Shown here piece after piece: positions 37,557 to 45,787 of a stretch of DNA of 64,000 nucleotides. The DNA comes from Acidobacteriota bacterium (GTDB lineage Bacteria > Acidobacteriota > Thermoanaerobaculia > UBA5066). The stretch spans positions 62,001 through 126,000 of the forward strand of contig JAKOVQ010000047.1 in the NCBI GenBank assembly GCA_029781975.1. Direction: 5' to 3'. Below the pieces are notes generated by a model that worked only from the letters and a program-made list of their open reading frames with translations, was not told where the DNA came from and did no database searches. Each line of letters begins with the position of its first letter. Positions within the stretch are counted from its first letter, which is position 1. Both the position numbers and the translations under genes were made by a program.

Positions 37557-38855
37557 ATGAGCCGCGCGAAGCCCGCGGAAGCCCTCCCGCCGACCCGCGA
37601 GAGCTTCTTCGTCTCCGAGTTCCTCGGCTCGGTCGTCCTCGACGTCGCCCGCAAGCCGGTCGGGAGGATCCGCGACTTCGTCGTCGGCACGAGCCAGAAG
37701 GGCCCGTTCCCGCGCGTGACGGGGCTGCTGCTGCGCGAGGGCTTCGAGGTCTTCGTCCTCCCCTGGGAGGACGTGGCGATCTTCGTCCACGGGAGCGTGA
37801 GGACGCGGCTCCAGCGCGAGGACCTCATCCACCGGGCCCCGGAGGACGACGAGATCTTCCTGGCCCGGCACCTCCTCGACAAGCAGATCGTCGACATCAA
37901 CGGCGCCAAGGTCGTCCGCGTCAACGACCTCAAGCTCGACTTCGTCGAGGGGGACCTCGTCCTCACCGCCGCGGACGTCGGCGTCCGCGGCATCCTGCGG
38001 CGCGTCTTCGGGCCCGGCCTGACGCCGACGGGCGGACGGTTCTCCGACGCCTCCGTCCCGCCGCGCCTCATCGCCTGGGACTCGATGCAGCCGCTCCACC
38101 CCAGGCTCGAGCGCCTCGAGACGACGCTGCCCCAGGAGAAGCTCCGGAGGCTCCACCCGGCCGACATCGCCGACCTGATGAGCCAGATCTCCACCAAGGA
38201 GAGGGCCGCCGTCTTCGACAAGCTCGACCTCGAGACCGCCGCCGAGACGCTCCACGAGCTGGAGCCCGAGCTCCAGGTCGAGCTCCTCGAGGACATGCCC
38301 GAGGAGCGGGCGTCGGACATCCTCGAGCAGATGCCGGCCGACGAGGCCGCCGACATCCTCGGCGACCTCGAGGGCGACAGGGCCCAGGACCTGGTGAAGC
38401 GGATGGACAAGGAGGCGGCCGAGGAGGTGACGGAGCTCCTCGTCCACGACGAGGACTCGGCCGGCGGCCTCATGGGGACCGACTACGTCTCCCTGCCCGC
38501 GGGCCTGACGGTGGGCGAGGCCCTCCGCAGGGTCCGGGAGGCGGCCCGCGAGGCGGAGGTCCTCCTGGACGTCTACGTCGTGGGCGAGCGGGACATCCTC
38601 GCCGGCTCGCTCTCGCTCCGCGAGCTCCTCGCGGCCGACGACGAAACGCCCCTCGAGAAGGTGATGCGAGCCCCGGCCCGGAGCGTCCCGTCCTACGCGC
38701 CGGTCTCCGAGGTGATCGACACGGTCGCCCGGTACGACCTCCTGTCGCTCCCGGTCACCGACCCCGAGGGGGTCCTCATCGGGAGCGTGTCGATCGACGA
38801 CGTCGTGGCCCGGCTCTACCCGCAGGAGCGCGCGCACCGGAGGCGCCTCAGGTGA
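37557..38855 (+). CDS. Soluble PRC-barrel / MgtE-N / CBS protein
   Basis: A 432-residue cytoplasmic protein. Residues about 18-165 hold two PRC-barrel-like beta segments (FLGSVVLDVARKPVGRIRDFV; LLDKQIVDINGAKVVRVNDLKL). Residues about 195-305 match the helical N domain of MgtE Mg2+ channels (LHPADIADLM, ERAAVFDKLD, MPEERASDILEQMPADEAADIL). A CBS pair (about 305-425) follows. The MgtE transmembrane pore is absent. In MgtE, the N-CBS module senses Mg2+ and gates the pore. Here it probably senses a cation for the NRAMP protein encoded next; their stop and start overlap as GTGA. Confidence 0.88.
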   Translation: MSRAKPAEALPPTRESFFVSEFLGSVVLDVARKPVGRIRDFVVGTSQKGPFPRVTGLLLREGFEVFVLPWEDVAIFVHGSVRTRLQREDLIHRAPEDDEIFLARHLLDKQIVDINGAKVVRVNDLKLDFVEGDLVLTAADVGVRGILRRVFGPGLTPTGGRFSDASVPPRLIAWDSMQPLHPRLERLETTLPQEKLRRLHPADIADLMSQISTKERAAVFDKLDLETAAETLHELEPELQVELLEDMPEERASDILEQMPADEAADILGDLEGDRAQDLVKRMDKEAAEEVTELLVHDEDSAGGLMGTDYVSLPAGLTVGEALRRVREAAREAEVLLDVYVVGERDILAGSLSLRELLAADDETPLEKVMRAPARSVPSYAPVSEVIDTVARYDLLSLPVTDPEGVLIGSVSIDDVVARLYPQERAHRRRLR

Positions 38856-40141
38856 CCTCGCGTCCCGTGGCGTCCGACGGCGCCCCCCGCCCCACGGGCT
38901 CGCCGCTCGTCAGGCGGCTGGGGCTCTTCCTCGCCGTCATCGGCCCCGGGATCATCACCGCGAACGTCGACAACGACGCCGGCGGGATCGCCACCTACTC
39001 GATCGCCGGCGCGCACTTCGGCTACTCGCTCCTCTGGGTCCTCCTCCCGGTCACCGTGGCCCTCGTCGTCGTCCAGGAGATGTCGTCGAGGCTCGGCGCG
39101 ATCACGGGCAAGGGGCTGGCCGACCTGATCCGCGAGAACTTCGGTCTGAGGATCACCTTCTACCTCCTCCTCGCCCTCCTCGTCACGGACATCGGCAACA
39201 CCGTCGCCGAGTTCGCGGGATGGGCGGCAGCCCTCGAGATCTTCGGCATCCCGCGCTGGATCTCGGTCCCGATCGGCGCCTTCGTCGTCTGGTGGATGGT
39301 CGTCAAGGGGACCTACCGGACGGTCGAGAAGATCTTCCTCATCGCCTGCACGATCTACGTCACGTACATCATCAGCGCCCTCGTCGCCCGGCCGGTCTGG
39401 AGCGACGTCATCCGCCAGACGTTCGCGCCGAACATCGAGTCGAGCGCCGCGTGGCTCCTGATGATCATCGGCATCGTCGGGACGACGATCGCCCCCTGGA
39501 TGCAGTTCTACCTCCAGTCGTCGATCGTCGAGAAGCGGATCGGCCCGGCCGAGTACCGCATCGCCCGGTGGGACGTCATCGTCGGCTGCCTCATCACGGA
39601 CATCGTGGCCTTCTTCATCATCGTCGCCTGCGGCGCCACCCTCTATCCCAAGGGGATCCGGATCCAGGGGGCCGAGGAAGCGGCGCTCGCCCTCGAGCCG
39701 CTGGCCGGGGCGTTCGCCAAGGACCTCTTCGCCCTCGGCCTGGCCAACGCCTCGCTCTTCGCCGCCTCCATCCTCCCCCTGGCGACGGCCTACTCCATCT
39801 GCGAGGGGCTCGGGTTCGAGGCGGGAGTGAACAAGACCTGGGCGGAGGCGCCGCAGTTCCTCGGCCTCTACACCCTCATGATCGCCGTGGGGGCCGGGGT
39901 CATCCTGATCCCGGGAGTCCCCCTCTTCCCCGTCCTGTTCCTTTCCCAGGTCGTGAACGGGCTCCTCCTCCCCTTCGTCCTCGTCTTCATGTGCATCCTG
40001 ATCAACCGGCACGACCTGATGGGCGAGCACGTCAACGGCCGGTTCTGGAACTTCGTCTCCTGGGGGACGAGCGCGGTGATGATCCTCCTCACGCTCCTGC
40101 TCGTCATCGCGTCCTTCTTCCCGGGAAGCGTCCCCGGCTGA
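38852..40141 (+). CDS. Divergent NRAMP-family cation transporter
   Basis: A 429-residue, ~11-helix SLC11/NRAMP-fold transporter. The helix-1 motif, DPGN in classic members, reads DAGG (D42-A43-G44-G45), keeping Asp but losing Asn. The helix-6 motif, normally MPHN, reads APWM (A214-P215-W216-M217), so the metal-binding Met is gone. In classic NRAMPs that Met favours Mn2+ and Fe2+ over Mg2+ and Ca2+. The substitutions resemble NRAMP-related Mg2+ transporters. With the coupled MgtE-N/CBS partner, a hard divalent cation such as Mg2+ is inferred. GTG 38852 overlaps the upstream stop. Confidence 0.9.
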   Translation: MTSRPVASDGAPRPTGSPLVRRLGLFLAVIGPGIITANVDNDAGGIATYSIAGAHFGYSLLWVLLPVTVALVVVQEMSSRLGAITGKGLADLIRENFGLRITFYLLLALLVTDIGNTVAEFAGWAAALEIFGIPRWISVPIGAFVVWWMVVKGTYRTVEKIFLIACTIYVTYIISALVARPVWSDVIRQTFAPNIESSAAWLLMIIGIVGTTIAPWMQFYLQSSIVEKRIGPAEYRIARWDVIVGCLITDIVAFFIIVACGATLYPKGIRIQGAEEAALALEPLAGAFAKDLFALGLANASLFAASILPLATAYSICEGLGFEAGVNKTWAEAPQFLGLYTLMIAVGAGVILIPGVPLFPVLFLSQVVNGLLLPFVLVFMCILINRHDLMGEHVNGRFWNFVSWGTSAVMILLTLLLVIASFFPGSVPG

Positions 40142-40212
40142 CTCCCCGGGAACGAAGGTTGCAGGCAACTCCCCGGACGCCGGGCCGGACCCGGTTCCCG
40201 ACCACGATTGAG

Positions 40213-40228
40213 GACGGCGTGCGCCGTC
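40213..40228 (+). promoter_or_regulatory. Hairpin abutting the ribosome-binding site of the barrel gene
   Basis: GACGGC (40213-40218) and GCCGTC (40223-40228) form a perfect 6-bp stem with a 4-nt loop. It ends directly before the GGAGG site (40229-40233). It could modulate ribosome access or protect the mRNA 5' end. Confidence 0.35.
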
Positions 40229-40238
40229 GGAGGTGAAG

Positions 40239-40925
40239 ATGAAGACGCTCCCGAGCATCCGGTGGGCCGCGGCGGTGCCGCTGGCCCTCGCTTTCGCTCT
40301 CCTCGCCGGGCCCGCCCGGGCCCAGGACCGCCGGGGAACGGTCGAGATCTCCCCGTTCATCGGCGGGTACTTCGGCGGCACCTTCGACTCGGGGACCCTC
40401 GCCTTCTACGAGGGGGACGCCGAGCTGCAGGCCGAGGTCGCCTACGGGGGCCGCCTCGGGTTCAACCTGTCCCGCAACTTCGGCCTCGAGTTCAGCTACC
40501 TCCAGAGCGACCCGAAGCTGAGGGCGAAGGGGTCCGGGGCCATCGGAAGCGTGTCCCGGGACCTGGGCAAGATGAAGATCCGCCTCTACGAGCTGAACAT
40601 GCTCGTCCCGTTCGGCCCCTACGCGGGCGGCCGGGTCCAGCCCTACTTCGTCATGGGGGGAGGCGTGAACACCTTCCAGCCCGACGTCGGCGTGGGGTAC
40701 ACGTCCACCGACTCCCGTTTCACCGCGAACATGGGCCTCGGGCTGAAGGTCTGGGTCGACCCCCACTTCGGGTTCCGGTTCGAGGGAAAGGGGCGGACGA
40801 CGTACCTCAACAGCGACGGCAACTACGACTACTGCAGCCACCACGACAACTACTACTCCAGCTGCAACGATTCCCAGTGGATCTGGGCCGGCGAGGCGAC
40901 CGGCGGGATCGTCATCGCCTTCTGA
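40239..40925 (+). CDS. Outer-membrane beta-barrel protein
   Basis: A 228-residue protein with a signal peptide (ALLAGPARAQD, cleavage near residue 26) and alternating amphipathic strands ending in Phe (GGIVIAF), typical of 8-strand OmpA/OmpX-like barrels (SRNFGLEFSYLQ, VQPYFVMGGGVNTF, HFGFRFEGKGRTTYL). A Cys pair occurs in an Asp/Tyr/His-rich surface loop (YDYCSHHDNYYSSCND). ATG 40239 is chosen because GGAGG is 5 nt upstream; GTG 40233 is an alternative. The 3' end overlaps the convergent tsaE by 14 nt. No specific function is claimed. Confidence 0.85.
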   Translation: MKTLPSIRWAAAVPLALAFALLAGPARAQDRRGTVEISPFIGGYFGGTFDSGTLAFYEGDAELQAEVAYGGRLGFNLSRNFGLEFSYLQSDPKLRAKGSGAIGSVSRDLGKMKIRLYELNMLVPFGPYAGGRVQPYFVMGGGVNTFQPDVGVGYTSTDSRFTANMGLGLKVWVDPHFGFRFEGKGRTTYLNSDGNYDYCSHHDNYYSSCNDSQWIWAGEATGGIVIAF

Positions 40926-41370
40926 CGGACGGCACGGGGCCGGAGAGGGAGACCCTCCGGCCCCCTCCCTCCGCCACGCGGAGGGAGACCCGGTAGGCCG
41001 CCTCGGAGTCCCAGACGCCGCCGGGCCACTCCACCGCCAGCACAGCCCCGCTCTCCCGGGCGTCCGACAGGCCGAGATCCGCGACCTGACGGGGCTCGTC
41101 CGGCGCCCCGAGGAGCCGGTAGAGGTCGACGTGGACGAGGACGGGAGGCCGCCCGGGCGGACCGTACTCGTGAACGATCGCGAACGTCGGGGAGGCCACC
41201 TCGTCCGGGTCGATCCCGAGCCCCTCGGCCAGGCCCCTGACGAAGACCGTCTTCCCCGTCCCGAGCTCGCCGTCGACGAGGACGAGGTCCCCGGGGGAGA
41301 GCCGCCTACCGAGCTCGCGGCCCAGGGCCCGGGTCGCCGGCTCGTCCGGGCAGAGGACCTCCTCCGTCAC
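40912..41370 (-). CDS. tsaE: tRNA threonylcarbamoyladenosine biosynthesis ATPase TsaE
   Basis: A 152-residue P-loop protein of the TsaBDE complex that makes t6A37 in ANN-decoding tRNAs. Walker A is DGELGTGKTVFVRG, followed by SPTFAIVHEY and VDLYRL (family hallmarks), and the late VLAVEWPGG motif. GTG 41370 overlaps the nnrDE stop. It is the last gene of a four-gene coupled operon. Confidence 0.93.
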   Translation of the reverse strand: MTEEVLCPDEPATRALGRELGRRLSPGDLVLVDGELGTGKTVFVRGLAEGLGIDPDEVASPTFAIVHEYGPPGRPPVLVHVDLYRLLGAPDEPRQVADLGLSDARESGAVLAVEWPGGVWDSEAAYRVSLRVAEGGGRRVSLSGPVPSVRRR

Positions 41371-42878
41371 GGCAGGAGCGCCTCCCGGATCGCCTCGAAG
41401 GCGAACGGGAGCGCGTCGACGACGTCCGAGGCGACCAGGGACTCCTCCCCGAGCCGCTCCCGCGCCAGGTCCCCTGCCAGCCCGTGGAGGTAGGCCCCGG
41501 CGCAGGCCGAGTCCCACGGCGACAGCCCCCGGGCCAGCAGGGCTCCGACGATTCCCGAGAGGACGTCGCCCATACCGCCCGAAGCCATCCCCGGGTTTCC
41601 CGACAGGACGTGGGCGACCCTCCCGCCGGGCTCGGCCACGACCGACCGGAAGCCCTTGAGGACGACGACGGCGCCCGAACGGCTCGCCAGGTGCCGGGCG
41701 ATCCCCTCCCGGTCGGCGGCGACCTCCCGCGTCCCGATGCCGAGGAGCCGCGCCGCCTCCCCGGGGTGGGGAGTCAGGACCGTGGGGGCGGGGCGTTTCC
41801 CGTACCGCTCGGGAGCCCCCGCCGCGAGGTTCAGGGCGTCGGCGTCGAAGACGGCAGGGAGGGGCGCCGCCAGGGCCCATTCGAAGACGGTCCTCGCGGC
41901 CTCGGAGGTCCCCAGGCCCGGCCCGGCGACGACGGCTGCGAAGCCCGCGAGCGACGGCCCGTCTGCCGTCGTCGACTCGACGCTCAGGGCGTGGATCGTC
42001 GGGCGGGAGGCCGCCGAGGCGGCGACCGCGGCCTTCCCGGCTCCCGCCCTCAGCGAAGCCCGCGCCGCGAGAGCTGCGGCGCCCGCCATCCCTTCGGCCC
42101 CGCCGCAGACGAGGACGGTGCCGTAGGAGCCCTTGTGCGCCGCGGCGGGGCGTCTCGGGAAGATCGGGGCCACGTCGCGCGCCGTGACCGCTTCCGGCGC
42201 GTCCCCGAGGCCCTCCTCCGACACGGGAAGGAGCCCGATGTCGGCCACCACCACCCTCCCGCAGGCTCCGGCGGCCGGGAGCCTGAGGTGCACCGTCTTC
42301 GGGAACCCGAAGGTCACCGTCAGGTCGGCGACGAAGTGGGGACCGATCGGCTCGGCCCGCGAGGCGTCGAGCCCCGACGGGACGTCCACGGCGACGGCGA
42401 ACGCGCGCCCCGACGACCCGAGCCGGACGGCCTCGGCCGGCAGCGAGCCGGCCTCCAGCGGCCGCGCGAGCCCCGTGCCGAAGAGGGCGTCGACGACCAG
42501 GGTCGCCCGCCGGATCGGCTCGAGGTCGGCAGGCCGGGCCACCGGCCGGACGGGGATGCCGGCCCCGTGGATACGCTGGAGGAGGGCTCGCGGGTCGCCC
42601 GAGACGGCTTCCTCGCGCCCCAGGAGGAGGACCTCGACGGATCCCACGGCGGGGCTCCGGGAGAGGTGAAGCGCCGCGCCGAAGCCGTCCCCTCCGTTGT
42701 TCCCCGTTCCGCACAGGACCACCACCCGCTCGCCGCGCCCCGGGCGGGCGCCGATGGCCCGGACGGCCTCCCGCGCCACCGCCTCCGAAGCGCGCTCCAT
42801 GAGGGTGAGCCCTTCGACCCCGGACGCGATCGTCGTGCGGTCGGCCTCGCGCGAGCGGGCCGCGTCGAGGACCCTCAC
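41367..42878 (-). CDS. nnrDE: Bifunctional NAD(P)H-hydrate epimerase / ADP-dependent NAD(P)H-hydrate dehydratase
   Basis: A 503-residue fusion that repairs hydrated NAD(P)H. The N-terminal YjeF/NnrE epimerase domain (about 1-215) has LMERAS, VLCGTGNNGGDGFGAAL and DALFGTGL. The C-terminal ribokinase-like NnrD domain has HKGSYGTVLVCGGA, VAGPGLG, LTPHPGEAARLLG and the GNPGMASGGMGDVLSG motif. GTG 42878 overlaps the glycosyltransferase stop, and its own stop overlaps tsaE. The nnrDE-tsaE pairing is common in bacteria. Confidence 0.96.
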   Translation of the reverse strand: MRVLDAARSREADRTTIASGVEGLTLMERASEAVAREAVRAIGARPGRGERVVVLCGTGNNGGDGFGAALHLSRSPAVGSVEVLLLGREEAVSGDPRALLQRIHGAGIPVRPVARPADLEPIRRATLVVDALFGTGLARPLEAGSLPAEAVRLGSSGRAFAVAVDVPSGLDASRAEPIGPHFVADLTVTFGFPKTVHLRLPAAGACGRVVVADIGLLPVSEEGLGDAPEAVTARDVAPIFPRRPAAAHKGSYGTVLVCGGAEGMAGAAALAARASLRAGAGKAAVAASAASRPTIHALSVESTTADGPSLAGFAAVVAGPGLGTSEAARTVFEWALAAPLPAVFDADALNLAAGAPERYGKRPAPTVLTPHPGEAARLLGIGTREVAADREGIARHLASRSGAVVVLKGFRSVVAEPGGRVAHVLSGNPGMASGGMGDVLSGIVGALLARGLSPWDSACAGAYLHGLAGDLARERLGEESLVASDVVDALPFAFEAIREALLP

Positions 42879-43546
42879 GTCCCCGCCCCGGAAGCGAGCG
42901 CAGCCGCGGTCCTCGGGGCGACTCCGGGACGGTCGGTCAGGAGGTCGCGGAGCCGCTCGAGGTCCCTCGCGACGTCGACGTCGGGGACGGCCTCGAGCGT
43001 CCGGATCGTCGATCCGATCCTCTCCGCCGCCGCGACGAGGTCGCGGAACGCGTCCGGGCCGGACCACCGGATCCCCGCGAAGAGCGCGGGGACGTCGACC
43101 CCCCGGCCGACGCCGACCAGGGCGAAGCCGCCGTCCGGGGAGGGGCAGGCGACGACGTCCGAGCCCTCCGAAAGGGCGCTGAACGCCCGCCCCACCACCT
43201 CCGCGTCGAGCGTCGGGGCGTCGCTCCCGGCCGCCAGCGCCGCCTCCGCCCCCTCCGCGAGGGCGCGGACGAGCATCCGGGTGAGCCGGTCGCCGAGGTC
43301 CCCGTCACCCTGCGCCCAGAGCTCCCAGGGGGGGCGGAACCGGCTCGTCAGGCCCGGCCCCGGAGAAGGCTCGGCGCACGCCAGCACGGCCCTCCAGCGG
43401 TCCGGCCGGGGGAGGGCCTCGGAGAGGTCGTCGAGGAACGCCTCGTAGAGCCGGGCCGCCCCCTTCGCTCCGACTCCCGCCGCGAGCCGGGTCTTCACCC
43501 GGCCCGGGACGGGCTCCCGGGCGAAGAGGACGACCGCCCGCCTCAC
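42875..43546 (-). CDS. DUF2064 / TIGR04282-type glycosyltransferase
   Basis: A 223-residue GT-A-like protein. Typical segments are VVLFAREPVPGRVKTRLA, LWAQGDGDLGDRLTRM, AAGSDAPTLDAE and SPDGGFALVGV. This family has been linked in some bacteria to arsenosugar synthesis, but most members lack a proven substrate and no ars gene is near. GTG 43546 overlaps the VWA gene stop. It is the second gene of the VWA-GT-nnrDE-tsaE operon. Confidence 0.82.
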   Translation of the reverse strand: MRRAVVLFAREPVPGRVKTRLAAGVGAKGAARLYEAFLDDLSEALPRPDRWRAVLACAEPSPGPGLTSRFRPPWELWAQGDGDLGDRLTRMLVRALAEGAEAALAAGSDAPTLDAEVVGRAFSALSEGSDVVACPSPDGGFALVGVGRGVDVPALFAGIRWSGPDAFRDLVAAAERIGSTIRTLEAVPDVDVARDLERLRDLLTDRPGVAPRTAAALASGAGT

Positions 43547-45273
43547 CGACCGCTCTTCGGCCTCATCTCGGGCGGGAGGACCGAGACGAAGATCGACTTC
43601 TGCACGTAGCTGACGATGTTCGTCGGCTCGTCGCGGACCGCCAGCGAGAGCCGCTGCCCTCCGGGGATCATCAGCATCTTCACGTCGTAGATGAAGTCGT
43701 GCCGGGCGTACGTGTCGACCTTGTCGGTGTCGACCTCGACCGGGACCTGCTGCGTGGCGAGGTCGGACTGCTTCCCGTCCGAGTCGACGACGATGAAATA
43801 GAAGATCAGCCGGCCCCGGGACTTCGGCCCGTCCGGCAGGAGGGTGATCCGGCTGTACGGGATCCTCACCCGGACCGGGACGAAGTAGTTCTGGCTGTCG
43901 GCCGGCGCGGGCTCGCCGATCTCGACCCCGACCCCGAGGGCGTTGTCGTCCCGCGCGAAGTAGAGGGCCGACGTGACCGCCTCCTGGACCCGCGTCTCGA
44001 GGCCCTTCTCCACGTAGGTGCTCCTCGCCCGCACCGTCAGCCCCTTGCGCTTCACCTTCACGACGACCTTGTGCGGCCTGTCGGCCCCGGCGCGCTGGCT
44101 GCGGTACCCGAGCGAGTAGTAGGACGAGAAGTCCTTCTCCACCTCCTTGAGCGAGGGGAGGACGTTGTTCCGGTTGAGGAACGCCTCCCCGCCCGTCTCC
44201 TCCGACATGAAGCTCAGCATCGACTGGAGGTTCGTCCGCTCGACGAAGTCGTCGATCCGCGCCTTCTGGGTCCTCGCCTCGGCCGTCACCGAGGAGTCGA
44301 TGGAGAGTCCCGAGGCGTCGACCGCGTAGATCGTGACGCCGGCGGCGTTGGCGGCCTGGACGATGCCGGAGAAGCCGGTGGTCCGGTCGAACTCGAACTG
44401 CTGCAGGCTCGCGGCGGAGCTGCTCTGGAACTTGTCCTGGATGTACTTCCAGAGCTCGGCGCCCGGCGACTGCGGCAGGCCGTCCGAGACGTGGAGCAGG
44501 ATCTTGCGCCCCTCGACCCCCGCGAGCTGGTTGACGGTCGTCTTGATGGCGTCGAGGGTGAAGTCCAGGTCGTTCTTGTACGAGAGCGCGTACGAGCGCA
44601 CCCGGGCGACGGCCTCGGCCTCCGACTGCGCGTCGTCGATCTGCTGGAGGGCGTCCCGGCGCTCGGAGAGCCGTGCCTGCCCGGGGGCAGAGATCTCCTC
44701 GACCTGCTTGAGGACGTCCGCGATGTCGCGTCCGTCGTTCGTGAACTTCCGCTTCACCTTGAGCGAGCGGTCCCAGGTCACGACCATCGCCTCGACGTTC
44801 CCGTGGATCGACTCCCGTGCCCATTCCTCGACGTTCCGGAGGACCCGGTTCCGGTTGAACGGCGTCAGGTTCAGGTTGTCGACGAAGATCACGATCCGGG
44901 TCTTCGGCACCGGGAGCGGGGCTGCGGCGGGCGAAGGCGGCGCGGCCTCCGCCGGCGCGGGGGCCTCGGGGGGGACGGGCTCGTCGCCGAGGAAGACGAG
45001 CTTCCCGCCGTCGACGGCGTAGAAGTTCGTCAGGAGCTGCTGCTGCCCGTCCTCGATCACCTCGAAGTCGGCCTTCGTCAGGCCCTTGACCCGGTTCCCC
45101 TTGGAGTCGGTGACGACGACGTCGAGGTTGGTGATCGTCACGTCGACCGACCGGATGAACGGTCCCGGCCGGGGGGTCTCGGCCGGAGCCGGCGGCTTCT
45201 GGCCGACGAGCGGGGAGGCGAGGAGGACGGCCGCCGCGGTGAGCGCGAGCCGCGGCGTCTTCAGGCATCTCAT
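43543..45273 (-). CDS. VWFA-related Acidobacterial-type secreted protein
   Basis: A 576-residue protein. A signal peptide (to about residue 24) is followed by a beta domain (DVVVTDSKGNRVKGLTKADFEVIEDG) and a von Willebrand A-like domain (IVIFVDNLNLTPFNRNRVL, ILLHVSDGLPQSPG, YAVDASGL). A C-terminal beta region ends near SVLPPEMRPKSGR. The pattern matches the VWFA-related family known mainly from Acidobacteria, of unknown function. ATG 45273 is 6 nt after a TACAAT -10, so the mRNA may be leaderless. It leads the operon ending in tsaE. Confidence 0.88.
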   Translation of the reverse strand: MRCLKTPRLALTAAAVLLASPLVGQKPPAPAETPRPGPFIRSVDVTITNLDVVVTDSKGNRVKGLTKADFEVIEDGQQQLLTNFYAVDGGKLVFLGDEPVPPEAPAPAEAAPPSPAAAPLPVPKTRIVIFVDNLNLTPFNRNRVLRNVEEWARESIHGNVEAMVVTWDRSLKVKRKFTNDGRDIADVLKQVEEISAPGQARLSERRDALQQIDDAQSEAEAVARVRSYALSYKNDLDFTLDAIKTTVNQLAGVEGRKILLHVSDGLPQSPGAELWKYIQDKFQSSSAASLQQFEFDRTTGFSGIVQAANAAGVTIYAVDASGLSIDSSVTAEARTQKARIDDFVERTNLQSMLSFMSEETGGEAFLNRNNVLPSLKEVEKDFSSYYSLGYRSQRAGADRPHKVVVKVKRKGLTVRARSTYVEKGLETRVQEAVTSALYFARDDNALGVGVEIGEPAPADSQNYFVPVRVRIPYSRITLLPDGPKSRGRLIFYFIVVDSDGKQSDLATQQVPVEVDTDKVDTYARHDFIYDVKMLMIPGGQRLSLAVRDEPTNIVSYVQKSIFVSVLPPEMRPKSGR

Positions 45274-45279
45274 GGCCCG

Positions 45280-45285
45280 ATTGTA
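45280..45285 (-). promoter_or_regulatory. -10 element of the VWA-nnrDE-tsaE operon
   Basis: TACAAT on the minus strand, 6 nt before ATG 45273. The predicted start site coincides with the start codon. Confidence 0.55.
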
Positions 45286-45787
45286 CGGACGGCCCGGAAG
45301 GGCGGTCCTCCCGGGGGCCGGGCGCGGGATCCCGAGGGAGAATCCGCTTGAAGTTTCCGCCGCGCTCGGCCAGAATCCCGCACTCGGGTAACGGCCCTCC
45401 CGAACCCCTCGGGAATCGGTGGCGCCGAGGCCCCCGGAGTCGCGACGCGAGCACTCCGGATCCCCCAGGGACGAGCCGGAAAAGGAACCGCCAGCCTTGT
45501 CAACCCACGCACCCGGGATCAGGACGGACGATCAGACTCTGGCCCCGTGCGTCGGGTACGCTGGAACGCCTCGGCGGGTTTCGACGCGACCCGTCCCCTT
45601 CCCTCCCCTGATTCTTCGTTTCGGCGGTGCTCCCGCTTGACGCGCCTCATCGAGACGGGTGAGCCGACGGGCCGGAGGCGGCCGGGGCGGGCGGAGCGAT
45701 AATCCTATGAGAAGCTGGGAACCTCGCGGCGGACCCCGGGGTCTCCGGGAGAAGGAGAGCGCGGGCTCTCGAAAGGAGTTGAGGGCG
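45286..45787. other. Divergent intergenic region, no gene recognised
   Basis: The largest non-coding stretch of the window lies between the VWA gene and the TPR lipoprotein gene. It contains a 6-bp palindromic stem (TCCCGA 45396-45401 / TCGGGA 45407-45412), a TTGTCA at 45497, a TTGACG at 45637 without a good -10, and a GATAAT hexamer at 45698-45703 that could serve the TPR-TonB operon with a ~80-nt leader. The AAAGGAG at 45772-45778 is the ribosome-binding site. Open frames here lack protein-like sequence. Confidence 0.5.

Noticed and set aside
45286-45787. Small open frames in the VWA/TPR intergenic region.
   Set aside because: They are Arg/Pro-rich, lack ribosome-binding sites and look like chance frames in GC-rich DNA.
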